Part shown: positions 26,759 through 35,339 of the stretch, in pieces | How the letters are laid out: the number at the start of each line of letters is the position of its first letter | How positions within the stretch are numbered: position 1 is the stretch's first letter | DNA from: JAVVHH01 sp965199665 | GTDB taxonomy: Bacteria > Pseudomonadota > Alphaproteobacteria > Acetobacterales > Acetobacteraceae | Assembly: GCA_965199665.1 (NCBI GenBank) | Contig: OZ241208.1 | Coordinates: forward strand, 3,100,001 to 3,164,000 | Length of the DNA: 64,000 bases | Reading direction: 5' to 3' | Translations under genes and position numbers: made by a program | The notes under the pieces: model-generated | Database searches by the model: none | Told to the model about the DNA's origin: nothing | Seen by the model: the letters and a program-made list of their open reading frames with translations, nothing else

Positions 26759-27397
26759 TTGCCCCTGACCCGTTCGGAAATGGCTGAAGCCGTTGCCCGC
26801 GATATCCCGGAGGGATGGTACGTCAATCTCGGGATCGGGATCCCGACGCTGGTGGCCGACTTCGTGCCGGCCGACCGCGAGGTGGTGTTCCATAGCGAGA
26901 ACGGCGTGCTCGGCGTCGGCCCGGCGCCGGAGGAGGACGCGATCGACCGCTGGCTGATCAATGCCGGCAAGCAGCACGTCACCCTGCTCGATGGCGGGTC
27001 CTATTGCCACCACGCCGACAGCTTCGCGATGATCCGCGGCGGACATCTCGACCTGTGCGTGCTGGGCGCCTTCGAGGTGGCGGAGAATGGCGACATCGCG
27101 AATTGGGCGACCAGCGAGAACGACACCGCGCCCGCCGTGGGCGGCGCGATGGACCTCGCGGTGGGCGCCAAGCGGCTCTGGGCCGTGATGGAGCACACCA
27201 CCAAGGAGGGCCGGCCCCGGCTGGTGCGTAACTGCGGCTACCCGCTGACGGCGCCGACCGCGGTGAGCCGGGTCTACACCAATCTTGCCGTGCTGGACGT
27301 GACAGAAGACGGGTTCACCGTGCGCGCGCTGGCGCCGGGCGTCGATTTTGAGACGGTGCAGGCCAAGACGGACGCCAAGCTGCGCATGGCGGCCTGA
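26759..27397 (+). CDS. 3-oxoacid CoA-transferase, subunit B
   Basis: A beta subunit of about 212 residues carrying the catalytic Glu in HSENGVLGVGP (Glu47 from this start), with VNLGIGIPTLV just before it. The start is uncertain. Homology begins at PLTRSEMAEAVARDI, and TTG at 26759 has a GGAG eight bases upstream; GTG at 26750, ATG at 26708 or a start near 26681 would add up to 26 unconserved residues. It forms the heteromeric enzyme with subunit A, whose gene ends 100 bases upstream. Confidence 0.88.
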   Translation: MPLTRSEMAEAVARDIPEGWYVNLGIGIPTLVADFVPADREVVFHSENGVLGVGPAPEEDAIDRWLINAGKQHVTLLDGGSYCHHADSFAMIRGGHLDLCVLGAFEVAENGDIANWATSENDTAPAVGGAMDLAVGAKRLWAVMEHTTKEGRPRLVRNCGYPLTAPTAVSRVYTNLAVLDVTEDGFTVRALAPGVDFETVQAKTDAKLRMAA

Positions 27398-27398
27398 T

Positions 27399-27432
27399 CG
27401 GTCGGGACCTCCCGTCAGGGCGGTCCCGACCG
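27399..27432. terminator. Bidirectional hairpin terminator
   Basis: A perfect 11-bp stem, CGGTCGGGACC (27399-27409) paired with GGTCCCGACCG (27422-27432), with a 12-base loop, fills the gap between the convergent CoA-transferase and phosphodiesterase genes. It can serve both strands; no strong T-run follows. Confidence 0.7.
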
Positions 27433-27437
27433 GTTCG

Positions 27438-28430
27438 TCAGCGGCGGCGGCGGGCCAGCAGGCCGAGCAGCCCGGTGCCGAGCAGGGCCAGGCTGGCGGG
27501 CTCCGGCACAAGCTGAGCGCGCGCCGCCTCGGCGATCGGGGCGAAGTTGCTGAACACGCCGTCCACGCCGAGAGCGTAGGCAGCCTGATAGGTCGCCGGG
27601 TTGTTGAGGTAGGTATACGGGTGGACCATCAGCCCGGCACCATGGGCAGCGGCGATGCAGGCCGCACTGAGCTGGCCCGTCGACGGGCCGATGCCGTCGG
27701 CGATCGCGGCGACACCGGCTGCGGCCGCCGCCGTGGTCGGGCAGACGCCGAGATAAGCGACCGGGATGGTCGAGTTCGCATTTAGGTAGGCGACCTGCGT
27801 CGGATCGAAGGACTGCGTGAAGGCGTGGCCGTTGATGAAGTAGCCGTTGTAGCGGGCGTCCGTCAGTCCGGACAGGATCGCGTCGGCCACGGCGAGACCG
27901 CTCTGCTTGGCTTCCGGGTAGACGCCGATGGTCTCGCCGGTCTGGAGGTAGTTGTCGTACGCCGCATCCAGGAACTGGCGGTAGGTCGCGATCGTGTATT
28001 TCGTGTTCGGGTCGTAGAAGCTCAGGTCGCTGCAATACCCCGTCGCGTTCCGGCACGAGAAGCTCAGGCCCTGGACCTGCGCCAAGGTGAACTTCGTCAC
28101 GTCGTAGGTGCCGTTTGCCGAGCGGAGCGCTGCGACGTCGGGATGCGTCGCCGCGTAGGCCACCACGTTGCTGGTCGCGTTCAGCGTGCCGTCATGCAGC
28201 ATCACCGGGACGTTGTCGGCGGTGAGATAGACGTCGCCCTCGATGTAGTCGGGTTTCATGGAGATCGACAGCGCGTAGGCCTGCACCGTCTCTTCCGGCA
28301 GGTAGCCGCTGGCGCCGCGATGGTTGATGACGATCGGCGGTTGGCCGGTCAGCGTGGGCGCGGCCTGCGCGGCCGTGGCGAGGGTGGCGGCGGCAGCGAG
28401 GGCAACGCTGATCGAGGGTAACAGGCGCAT
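27438..28430 (-). CDS. PEP-CTERM glycerophosphodiester phosphodiesterase
   Basis: A secreted 330-residue GDPD-family enzyme. A signal peptide (1-23) is followed by the catalytic fold with NHRGASGYLPEET (His37, Arg38, Glu47), IEGDVYL (Glu64, Asp66) and MLHD (His79), the expected metal and acid-base residues. The C-terminus is a PEP-CTERM sorting signal: VPEPASLALLGTGLLGLLA followed by five Arg. Exosortase should recognise and process it, placing the enzyme in the envelope or exopolysaccharide. The ATG at 28430 has GGAG six bases upstream; a longer frame exists. No exosortase gene lies in this window. Confidence 0.9.
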   Translation of the reverse strand: MRLLPSISVALAAAATLATAAQAAPTLTGQPPIVINHRGASGYLPEETVQAYALSISMKPDYIEGDVYLTADNVPVMLHDGTLNATSNVVAYAATHPDVAALRSANGTYDVTKFTLAQVQGLSFSCRNATGYCSDLSFYDPNTKYTIATYRQFLDAAYDNYLQTGETIGVYPEAKQSGLAVADAILSGLTDARYNGYFINGHAFTQSFDPTQVAYLNANSTIPVAYLGVCPTTAAAAAGVAAIADGIGPSTGQLSAACIAAAHGAGLMVHPYTYLNNPATYQAAYALGVDGVFSNFAPIAEAARAQLVPEPASLALLGTGLLGLLARRRR

Positions 28431-28519
28431 TCCGGTCTCCAGCAGGTAGGGCGATGGCCGATGTGCCACGCCCTACGATGCTTTGGCATTACAGGAATGT
28501 TATCTATCGTGCAGGGCGC

Positions 28520-30103
28520 CTACGCCGCGGACCGGTCTGCCTGCGCGATCGCCGCCGACCAGGGGGACATGGCGTCACTGATCCCCGTGCGGACCCCGCC
28601 CTCGATCCGGATCAGGTTCGGGCAGGCGAAGTTCACCGGCATGACGCTGTGCTCGACCCGGTCCACCGGCGCATCCGCCTGGAGCGCTGCCAGCGTCTCG
28701 GGCGGCAAGCGCCCATCCGCATCCACGTTCTCCGGGTCCGACACGTCGATGCGCGGGTGGTGCGCGGCGTCGGACGGATCCATGCCGAAGCCCGCCGTGA
28801 AGGCCAGCATCTGCGTGACCGCCGCCAGGATGCGCCGCCCGCCGGACGCCCCGGCCGCCAGGACCGGCGCGTCGCCCCGCCGCAGGATGACCGGCAGCAT
28901 GTTGGTGAGCGGCCGCTTGCCAGGCGCCAGCGAATTCGGCCGCCCGGGCCGCGGGTCGAACCACATGACGCCGTTGTTCATCAGGACCCCCGTCCCCGGC
29001 AGGACCAGCCGGCTGCCCATCGACGACAGCAGTGTGGTGGTGACCGACACCATCGTGCCTTCCTCGTCGCAGACGGTCAGGTGCGTGGTGCAGCTCTCGG
29101 CGGCGACCGGCTCGGCATCGCCCAGACCGCGCAGGCGCTCGTCGTAGGCGGTGCGCAGCGCAGTGGCCAAGCCGGCGAACCAGGCCGCGTCCGGCGCCGC
29201 CGAGGCCGGCGCTGGCATCAGCTCCAGCACGCGCGCCAGCGTCGGCGCGGCGGTGAGCCCGCCCGTGAGCTGCAACGTGCCGCCACAGAACGGCACCTCC
29301 ATCGGCGCCGTGACGCGCGCCTGGCAGTTCCGCAGGTCCTCGCGGTCGAGAAAACCGCCCTGCGCGGCCATGTCGGCGGCCAGGCTCGCGGCGATGTCGC
29401 CCTCGTAGAAGTCGCGCAGCCCAGCCGAGGCCAGCCGATCCATCGTGTCCGGCAGGTTGCCGAGCCGGAAACTGCCGGGCACGCCCTGGTAGGGCGGCAC
29501 GGGCGGCAGGCCGTTCGGCAGGTAGATGCGGGCGCTCTCGGGATACTGCCGCAGCGCGGCGGCCTGAACGGCGATCTTGAGCGTGGTGAACCAGTCCTGC
29601 GACAGGCCGCGATGCGCGAGCGCCTGCGCCGGCGCGATGATCTCGGCCCAGGGCAGCCGCCCCCAGCGCGACAGCATGAGCTCATAACCCGCCGGCGCCG
29701 ACGGGATGGCGACGGAAAGCGGGCCGTGCACGTTGACGTCGCCGATCACGCCGGGCCAGCCGAACAGGTCGGCGGCCGTGTCCCCGGTCAGGGGGTAGCG
29801 TGCCGGGTCGAGCCGGCCGGGGGCGCGCGGGCCGAAGTCGACCACCTCCGCCCGCGCTTGGCCGGCGCGATGCACCATGGCGAAGCCGATGCCGCCCAGC
29901 CCGCTATTCCAGGGCTCCACCGCGGCCAGCGCCAGCGCGGTGCCGACCGCGGCGTCGATCGCGTTGCCGCCGGCGTCCAGGATCGCGACTCCGGCCAGCG
30001 CCGCATCCCGCGATTGCGAGACGACCATGCCTCGTCGGCCGGTCGCGGCAGGCTTGGCGACCTGCCAGTTCTGGGTCAGGTGCGGCGGCGGCGAATACGG
30101 CAT
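28520..30103 (-). CDS. Gamma-glutamyltransferase family protein
   Basis: A 527-residue N-terminal nucleophile hydrolase that in the family cleaves gamma-glutamyl bonds such as in glutathione. Autoprocessing would occur before Thr339 in ESCTTHLTVCDEEG, giving large and small subunits. GLGGIGFAMV (68-77) and SMGSRLVLPGTGVLMNN support the fold. AGGAG precedes the ATG at 30103; an upstream GTG at 30145 lacks a ribosome site. No signal peptide is visible, unlike most periplasmic GGTs, so the enzyme may be cytosolic or a relative such as a cephalosporin acylase-type protein. Confidence 0.88.
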   Translation of the reverse strand: MPYSPPPHLTQNWQVAKPAATGRRGMVVSQSRDAALAGVAILDAGGNAIDAAVGTALALAAVEPWNSGLGGIGFAMVHRAGQARAEVVDFGPRAPGRLDPARYPLTGDTAADLFGWPGVIGDVNVHGPLSVAIPSAPAGYELMLSRWGRLPWAEIIAPAQALAHRGLSQDWFTTLKIAVQAAALRQYPESARIYLPNGLPPVPPYQGVPGSFRLGNLPDTMDRLASAGLRDFYEGDIAASLAADMAAQGGFLDREDLRNCQARVTAPMEVPFCGGTLQLTGGLTAAPTLARVLELMPAPASAAPDAAWFAGLATALRTAYDERLRGLGDAEPVAAESCTTHLTVCDEEGTMVSVTTTLLSSMGSRLVLPGTGVLMNNGVMWFDPRPGRPNSLAPGKRPLTNMLPVILRRGDAPVLAAGASGGRRILAAVTQMLAFTAGFGMDPSDAAHHPRIDVSDPENVDADGRLPPETLAALQADAPVDRVEHSVMPVNFACPNLIRIEGGVRTGISDAMSPWSAAIAQADRSAA

Positions 30104-30256
30104 CGCGGGCTCCTCGGCGGCATCGAACAGCGGCACTCCTGCCACAGTCAGAGCACCGGATTACAACACGGACGCCCGAACCGAAACCCGGCGCGCGCCG
30201 TCTGCTTGTCTCTACGCCCGTCACGGGCTTATGACGACCCGGTCAGGAGTGCGTGG

Positions 30257-31000
30257 ATGAGAGCCATCCGGTTCAGTTTCGTGGTGCCGGCTTATAACGA
30301 GGAGGCATTGCTGCCCTCCTGCCTGCACGCGATCCAGGCCGAGATCGCGCGCTCCGGGGCTGCGGCCGAGATCGTCGTGGTCGATAATGCCAGCACGGAC
30401 CGCACCGCTGAGATCGCCGCCGGCTTTGACGGCGTGAGCGTAGTACACGAGCCCCGCAAGGGTCTGGTGCAGGCCCGCAAGGCCGGGTTCGAAGCGAGTT
30501 CCGGCACGCTGGTCGCCAACATCGACGCCGACACGCTGGTGCCGCCCGGCTGGATCGACCGAGTGGAAGCGGAGTTCGCCAAGGATGCCGCCCTGGTGGC
30601 CGTAAGTGGACCGTACGACTACTACGACGTCCCCACGCGCATCCGCGTCGCCGCCCGCATGTTCTACATCGTCGGCTTCGGGACCTACTGCTTCAATCGC
30701 TACGTGCTGCGGGTCGGCAGCATGGTCCAGGGCGGCAATTTCGTGCTCAAACGCGATGCCTTGATCCGCGCCGGCGGTTTCGACCCGAGCTTCACTTTCT
30801 ATGGCGAGGACACCGATATCGCCCGCCGCATGGCGCAGGTCGGCTCGGTGAAGTTCACCTGGGTGCTGATGGCCAAATCATCCGGCCGGCGGCTCAAGGG
30901 CGACGGACTGTTGATGACGGGCGTGCGCTACAGCTCGAATTATCTCTGGGCGACGTTCTTCCGCAAGCCGTTCACCTCCGCCTGGCAGGATTACCGCTAG
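30257..31000 (+). CDS. Family 2 glycosyltransferase
   Basis: A GT-A fold glycosyltransferase of 247 residues. It opens with FSFVVPAYNEEALLPSCL, has the metal-binding Asp90-Ala-Asp92 (NIDADTLVPPGW) and the acceptor-side GEDTDIARRM near 177. No membrane helices are obvious, so it probably acts at the cytoplasmic face of the membrane. AGGAG stands eight bases before the ATG. It is divergent from the gamma-glutamyltransferase gene. Donor and acceptor are unknown. Confidence 0.9.
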   Translation: MRAIRFSFVVPAYNEEALLPSCLHAIQAEIARSGAAAEIVVVDNASTDRTAEIAAGFDGVSVVHEPRKGLVQARKAGFEASSGTLVANIDADTLVPPGWIDRVEAEFAKDAALVAVSGPYDYYDVPTRIRVAARMFYIVGFGTYCFNRYVLRVGSMVQGGNFVLKRDALIRAGGFDPSFTFYGEDTDIARRMAQVGSVKFTWVLMAKSSGRRLKGDGLLMTGVRYSSNYLWATFFRKPFTSAWQDYR

Positions 31001-31007
31001 CGCGATC

Positions 31008-31033
31008 TTGGCCGAACCCTCGGGTTCGGCCAA
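31008..31033. terminator. Bidirectional hairpin terminator
   Basis: A perfect 12-bp inverted repeat, TTGGCCGAACCC (31008-31019) paired with GGGTTCGGCCAA (31022-31033), with a 2-base centre follows the glycosyltransferase stop and precedes the end of the convergent small gene. It is the most stable terminator-like hairpin I saw in the window. Confidence 0.75.
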
Positions 31034-31041
31034 CCCATCGG

Positions 31042-31239
31042 CTAATGGACCTGCAGCGCGATCAGACTGGCGGTCGCGATGACCGCGACGCTGCAGCAGA
31101 AGAAGCCGAGTATCCCTGCGGCCCGGCGTGCAGACGCACTCACCGTCGATAGGACCGATCGCGCCGTAGAGAGGTGACCGGTCAGAGAGGTCGGCAACTC
31201 GACGCGCGCTTGACGATGGAGCGGGTTCAAACGGTCCAT
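31042..31239 (-). CDS. Small membrane protein
   Basis: A putative 65-residue protein with one hydrophobic helix at the C-terminus (GILGFFCCSVAVIATASLIAL) and a soluble N-terminal part. GGAGG lies ten bases before the ATG at 31239; an in-frame ATG at 31257 is an alternative. It ends just before a strong terminator, and the 232 bases upstream are comparatively AT-rich, as expected for a promoter. No homology is recognised. Confidence 0.5.
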   Translation of the reverse strand: MDRLNPLHRQARVELPTSLTGHLSTARSVLSTVSASARRAAGILGFFCCSVAVIATASLIALQVH

Positions 31240-31471
31240 GGCAGAAATGCCTCCCATCAACGAACGCCGGCAAGCCAGCGCGAGATCAATCCAACTTCCC
31301 GATCGGCGCATTACCTATCGTGCCGCATGCATGACGGCCACGCATGTAAGAGCTTCTAGCACGGATGTGATCCCGAAGGCTCGACATCGTTAAAATCGTG
31401 TTAGATTTCACTCGAACGTGATGGTCGTTGCGCTGCAGGCGGAGCTCCTACCACGGTTTTGACTTGCATTG

Positions 31472-34117
31472 TTACCGTTTTTTAGACTTTGCACCGGATA
31501 TTTTCCGGATTGCGGGGAGCAGGGGTCGCGCGCCGGCATCGTAGTCCCGCCACGCTGTTGATCTTCTCAGCAAGGCCGGCACGGTGCGAACGTCGAAGCG
31601 AGCAGGGTCGAGTCCCGGCCGCACGGCCGACCAGGTGATCGGCATCGATACCGGCGCCCCCGGCCGCGCCCGCGGCGAGAGTGGCGCCACCGCGGTGGCC
31701 AGACGGTCGTTGCGCAGGTAATCCAGGTAGATCCGCCCTGCGCGCAGCTTCTTGGACATGTTGACCAGGTAACGCGCCGGGTCGGCGGCGGCCATGGCGG
31801 CGCAGACGTCGTGGGCGAACGTCTTGGCCGCCGGCCAATCCACCCCGTCGCCCGGCTCCGGCCGCAATGGCGTAACCAGATGGAGCCCTTTGCCGCCCGT
31901 GGTCTTGCAGAACGGCACCAGGCCGAGCGCCTCCAACCGGGCCCGCAACTCGAGGGCCGCGGCAATCACGGCCGAGAACGGCACGTCCGGCGCCGGATCG
32001 AGGTCGAAGACGAGTCGGCCGGGGATGTCAGGCAGGTCCGGTACGTTGTTCCACGGATGCAGCTCCAGCGCCCCGGACTGCGCCACCGCCGCCAGCCCCT
32101 CCACCCGGTCGATCTGGACATACGGTTTGCGGTCGTCGGCAATCGAGACGAGGTGGAGCAGGTTGGACTGGCCCGGCATGGCGTGCCGCTGGAAGAATTG
32201 CTGCGCGCCCTCGATGCCGTCGGGCATGCGAAGCAAAGAGCAGGGCCGCCCGTGCAGATGCGCCAACATCGCCGGTCCCACCGCTTCGTAATACCGCGCC
32301 AGGTCGAGCTTGGTCACGGGCGCCCCGTCGGACGCCGCCGAGGGCCAGAGCGCCTTGTCCGGATGGGTGATCGAGACACCCATGACCTTGTTGCCGCTCG
32401 CCGCGGTCGGACGCCGCGCCGAGGGCGAGGGCGCGGGCGAAGACGCAGCCTTGGCCGGCTCGGGCGTGACCGTGGCCGCCGGCTTGTCCTCGCGCAGGCC
32501 CTTGAAGGCAGCCTGGCGCACCAGCCCTTCTGCCCCATACCCGGCGAACTCGATCTCGGCGACGAGCACCGGCGCCGTCCAATGCATCCCGGCGCCCTTG
32601 CGCGGCGCGGTCTTGCCGGTGAACGGGTTCTCCGCCTGCTCCATCCGCTTCAGCGCCGGTAGCAAGGTGGCGAGCTTGGCCGCGCCATACCCGGTGCCGA
32701 CCCGGCCCAAATAGACGAACGCGCCATCGCGATGCGCCCCGACCAGGAGCGAGCGGAAGTTCGCGCCCGTCGTGCTCCAGCCGCCGATCACCACCTCGTG
32801 CCCGGCGCGGCACTTCGATTTCAGCCACGCTTCGCTGCGGCCGGACGCGTAGGGCGCGTCCAGACGCTTGGAGACGATGCCCTCCAGCGACATCTGGCAC
32901 GCCGATTTCAGGACCGCATCGCCGCCGCTGTCGAAATGCTCCACGAAGCGGAGCGCGGGCTTGGCCCCCCGCAGCACGGCGGCCAGCGCCTTCTTGCGGG
33001 CGGAAAGCGGCTCGGCCCGCCAGTCCCGCCCCTGCGCGAACAGCACGTCGAACGCGAAAAAGATCATCCGGTCGGACCGCTCGGCCGACAGCGCCGCCTG
33101 CAGCGCCGCAAAATCCGGATGCCCGGCCTCGTCCAGCACGGTGGCCTCGCCGTCGATCAGGCAGTCCGGCAGTGACCCGGCGGCGTCGGCCAGCGCGGTG
33201 AACCGATGCGTCCAGTCCAGGCCGGTGCGGGTCTTCAGCGTGGCGCGGCCACCCTCGACCCGGAGTTGCATGCGGTAGCCGTCGAACTTGATCTCGTGCA
33301 CCCACCCATCCGCCGCCGGCGGCCGTTCGACCAGGATGGCGAGTTGCGGCGCGACGAAATCGGGCAACGGCACCGTTTCCGCACCCTTCGGCGGCTTCGC
33401 CGTCCGTTTCTTGGGCGCCGCCTTCGCCGACGCCGGCTTCGGCTCGTCCGGCGCGTGCGTGTCCCATACGGCATCCGCGGCCGGGGCGGCCCCGGTCATG
33501 AACGGCGTCGGCGCCGCACCGGTGCCGGCCGCGATCGCCGCCATCTCACGGCCGGAAGCGACCGAACTCTCCGCCGCGATCGCGGCCTCGCCCTCGCCGG
33601 GCCGGGCATGCTCGTCCTTGTGCTTGATCAGCAGCCAGTTGGGCCGCTTGCCGCCCCAGCGATCGTTCTTGATGCGGACCAGCACCCAGGAACCGTGCAG
33701 CCGCGAGCCCTCCAGGGTGAATTTGAGGTCGCCGCTCGCCAACCCCGCCTCCGCGGTCATGCCCTCCGGCTGCCAGTAGCCGCGATCCCAGAGCAGCACG
33801 GTGCCGCCGCCATACTCGCCCTTTGGGATCGTGCCCTCGAAATCGCCGTAGTCGAGCGGGTGATCCTCGACCTCCACGGCCAGCCGCTTGTCCTTTGGGT
33901 CGAGCGACGGCCCGCGGGTGACCGCCCAGGACTTGAACACCCCGTCGAGCTCGAGGCGTAGGTCGTAATGCAGCCGGGTGGCGTCGTGCTTCTGGATCAC
34001 GAAGCGCGGGCGCCCGGACGCCGCTGCCGCGGCGTCGCCGGCGGGTTCGCGCGTCTTGGTGAAGTCGCGCTTGGCTTGGTAGGCCCCGAGCTTACCCGGG
34101 CTTGACGGCTGGGCCAC
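31472..34117 (-). CDS. ligD: ATP-dependent DNA ligase D (LigD)
   Basis: An 881-residue three-domain enzyme for non-homologous end joining. The N-terminal 3'-phosphoesterase domain shows IQKHDATRLHYDLRLE (His44, His50, Asp52). A basic Lys/Pro/Ala linker (225-246) leads to the ligase domain, with the nucleotidyl Lys277 in EIKFDG. The C-terminal primase-polymerase domain has VFDLDPAPDVPF with its catalytic acids, and ends SGAKSKKR. The order is PE-LIG-POL. GTG at 34117 has GGGGA nine bases upstream; TTG at 34141 is a longer alternative. No ku gene occurs in the window, so its partner must lie elsewhere. Confidence 0.94.
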   Translation of the reverse strand: MAQPSSPGKLGAYQAKRDFTKTREPAGDAAAAASGRPRFVIQKHDATRLHYDLRLELDGVFKSWAVTRGPSLDPKDKRLAVEVEDHPLDYGDFEGTIPKGEYGGGTVLLWDRGYWQPEGMTAEAGLASGDLKFTLEGSRLHGSWVLVRIKNDRWGGKRPNWLLIKHKDEHARPGEGEAAIAAESSVASGREMAAIAAGTGAAPTPFMTGAAPAADAVWDTHAPDEPKPASAKAAPKKRTAKPPKGAETVPLPDFVAPQLAILVERPPAADGWVHEIKFDGYRMQLRVEGGRATLKTRTGLDWTHRFTALADAAGSLPDCLIDGEATVLDEAGHPDFAALQAALSAERSDRMIFFAFDVLFAQGRDWRAEPLSARKKALAAVLRGAKPALRFVEHFDSGGDAVLKSACQMSLEGIVSKRLDAPYASGRSEAWLKSKCRAGHEVVIGGWSTTGANFRSLLVGAHRDGAFVYLGRVGTGYGAAKLATLLPALKRMEQAENPFTGKTAPRKGAGMHWTAPVLVAEIEFAGYGAEGLVRQAAFKGLREDKPAATVTPEPAKAASSPAPSPSARRPTAASGNKVMGVSITHPDKALWPSAASDGAPVTKLDLARYYEAVGPAMLAHLHGRPCSLLRMPDGIEGAQQFFQRHAMPGQSNLLHLVSIADDRKPYVQIDRVEGLAAVAQSGALELHPWNNVPDLPDIPGRLVFDLDPAPDVPFSAVIAAALELRARLEALGLVPFCKTTGGKGLHLVTPLRPEPGDGVDWPAAKTFAHDVCAAMAAADPARYLVNMSKKLRAGRIYLDYLRNDRLATAVAPLSPRARPGAPVSMPITWSAVRPGLDPARFDVRTVPALLRRSTAWRDYDAGARPLLPAIRKISGAKSKKR

Positions 34118-34159
34118 GGCGTTTCGTCCCCGATGCGGCAACGATAACGCCGGGCCGGG

Positions 34160-34696
34160 TCAGGATGTTGCCCAGAACACGGCGGAGAACGCGGCCGCTC
34201 CGCCGGCCAGCGCCACGAAGGGCGACACTCGCGTGCCGGTCAGCAACGCCGTCGACCCGGCCGCGACCGCCCAGCTCAGCCACCCGTCCCCCGTCGCGCC
34301 CAGCACGGTGACCGCCGCGGCGAGGATCATGCCCGCCGCGACCGGCGCCAACCCGCGCTCCACCGCCGCCTGCCACGGCCGGCCGCGGTAGCGCGCCCAG
34401 ATTCGCGCCAAGCCATAGAGCAGCACGGAGGATGGCACGAAGATTCCGAGCGAGGCCACCAGCGCGCCGGCCCAGCCCGCGGCCTGGAAGCCGATCAGCG
34501 TGACCAGCAGCGAGCCGGGGCCCGGCGCCAGGCGCGACAGCGCGAAGTCGGTGACGAACGCCGCCTCCGGGATCCAGCCGTGCACGCCCACTGCCTGCCG
34601 ATGCACCTCCGCCACGATCCCCTGCCCGCCGCCCACCGTCGCGAAGGACAGCGGCGCGAACACCAGCAGAATCGTCCACAGCAGGTGCGCGCGCAT
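34160..34696 (-). CDS. Chromate transporter family protein, C-terminal-type half
   Basis: A 178-residue membrane protein of the CHR family with about five to six helices and the motif LSFATVGGGQGIVAEVHRQ near the N-terminus and later APGPGSLLVTLIGF. It pairs with the upstream half gene, to which its ATG is coupled (TGATG). Split pairs of this type build one transporter. Chromate export is the best known function of the family; other anions are possible. Confidence 0.85.
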   Translation of the reverse strand: MRAHLLWTILLVFAPLSFATVGGGQGIVAEVHRQAVGVHGWIPEAAFVTDFALSRLAPGPGSLLVTLIGFQAAGWAGALVASLGIFVPSSVLLYGLARIWARYRGRPWQAAVERGLAPVAAGMILAAAVTVLGATGDGWLSWAVAAGSTALLTGTRVSPFVALAGGAAAFSAVFWATS

Positions 34697-35262
34697 CAGC
34701 CGCGCCACGCGAGCGCGACGCTCACCGCGCCAAACCCCGCCACCACGGGCACCAACGGCCAGTGCAGCACCGCCACCGCCACGAAGGTCGCCGCGACCAG
34801 CGCGATCGGCACCGGTCCGGTCGCCGCGCGGCGGGTGGCGCGCAACCCGGTCGCCGCGGTCAGCCCCACCCCCGCCGCCGCGACACCGGTCAGCGCGGCC
34901 CGCACCACCCCATCGCCCGCCAAATGCGAGAAGCCGATGCCGAGGCCGATCAGCAGCAGGCCGGGCGGCAGCAGCATGGCGAGCGCGCCCAGCACGGCAC
35001 CAGCGCCGCCATGCAGCCGATACCCGAGCCAGATTGCCAGGTTCAGCACGTTCACGCCGGGAAACACCTGGCATAGCGCGAGGCCGGACAGGAACTCCGC
35101 CTCCGTCATCCAGCGCCGCTCTTCCACCACCAGCCGCATCATCCAGCCGCTCACGCCGCCGCCGAAGCTGGTCAGCCCAATGCGGGCAATGAGCCCGGTG
35201 AACTCGGCCAACGTGCAACCGGGTTCATCGGCACTTGGCGAGACAGGATGATTGACGCTCAC
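34696..35262 (-). CDS. Chromate transporter family protein, N-terminal-type half
   Basis: A 188-residue membrane protein of the CHR family. The N-terminal motif LIARIGLTSFGGGVSGWMMRLV and ALCQVFPGVNVLNLAIWLGY mark it as the first half of a split short-chain pair. It is divergent from the radC-like genes, with 77 bases between the starts. Its stop overlaps the second half by one base. Confidence 0.85.
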   Translation of the reverse strand: MSVNHPVSPSADEPGCTLAEFTGLIARIGLTSFGGGVSGWMMRLVVEERRWMTEAEFLSGLALCQVFPGVNVLNLAIWLGYRLHGGAGAVLGALAMLLPPGLLLIGLGIGFSHLAGDGVVRAALTGVAAAGVGLTAATGLRATRRAATGPVPIALVAATFVAVAVLHWPLVPVVAGFGAVSVALAWRG

Positions 35263-35339
35263 GTTTCCGAGAGTTTACAACTGTAGATACATGGTCGGTG
35301 GAGCTCTTTCTACCGTCGCCCTCTTGGCGGAAAATCCGC

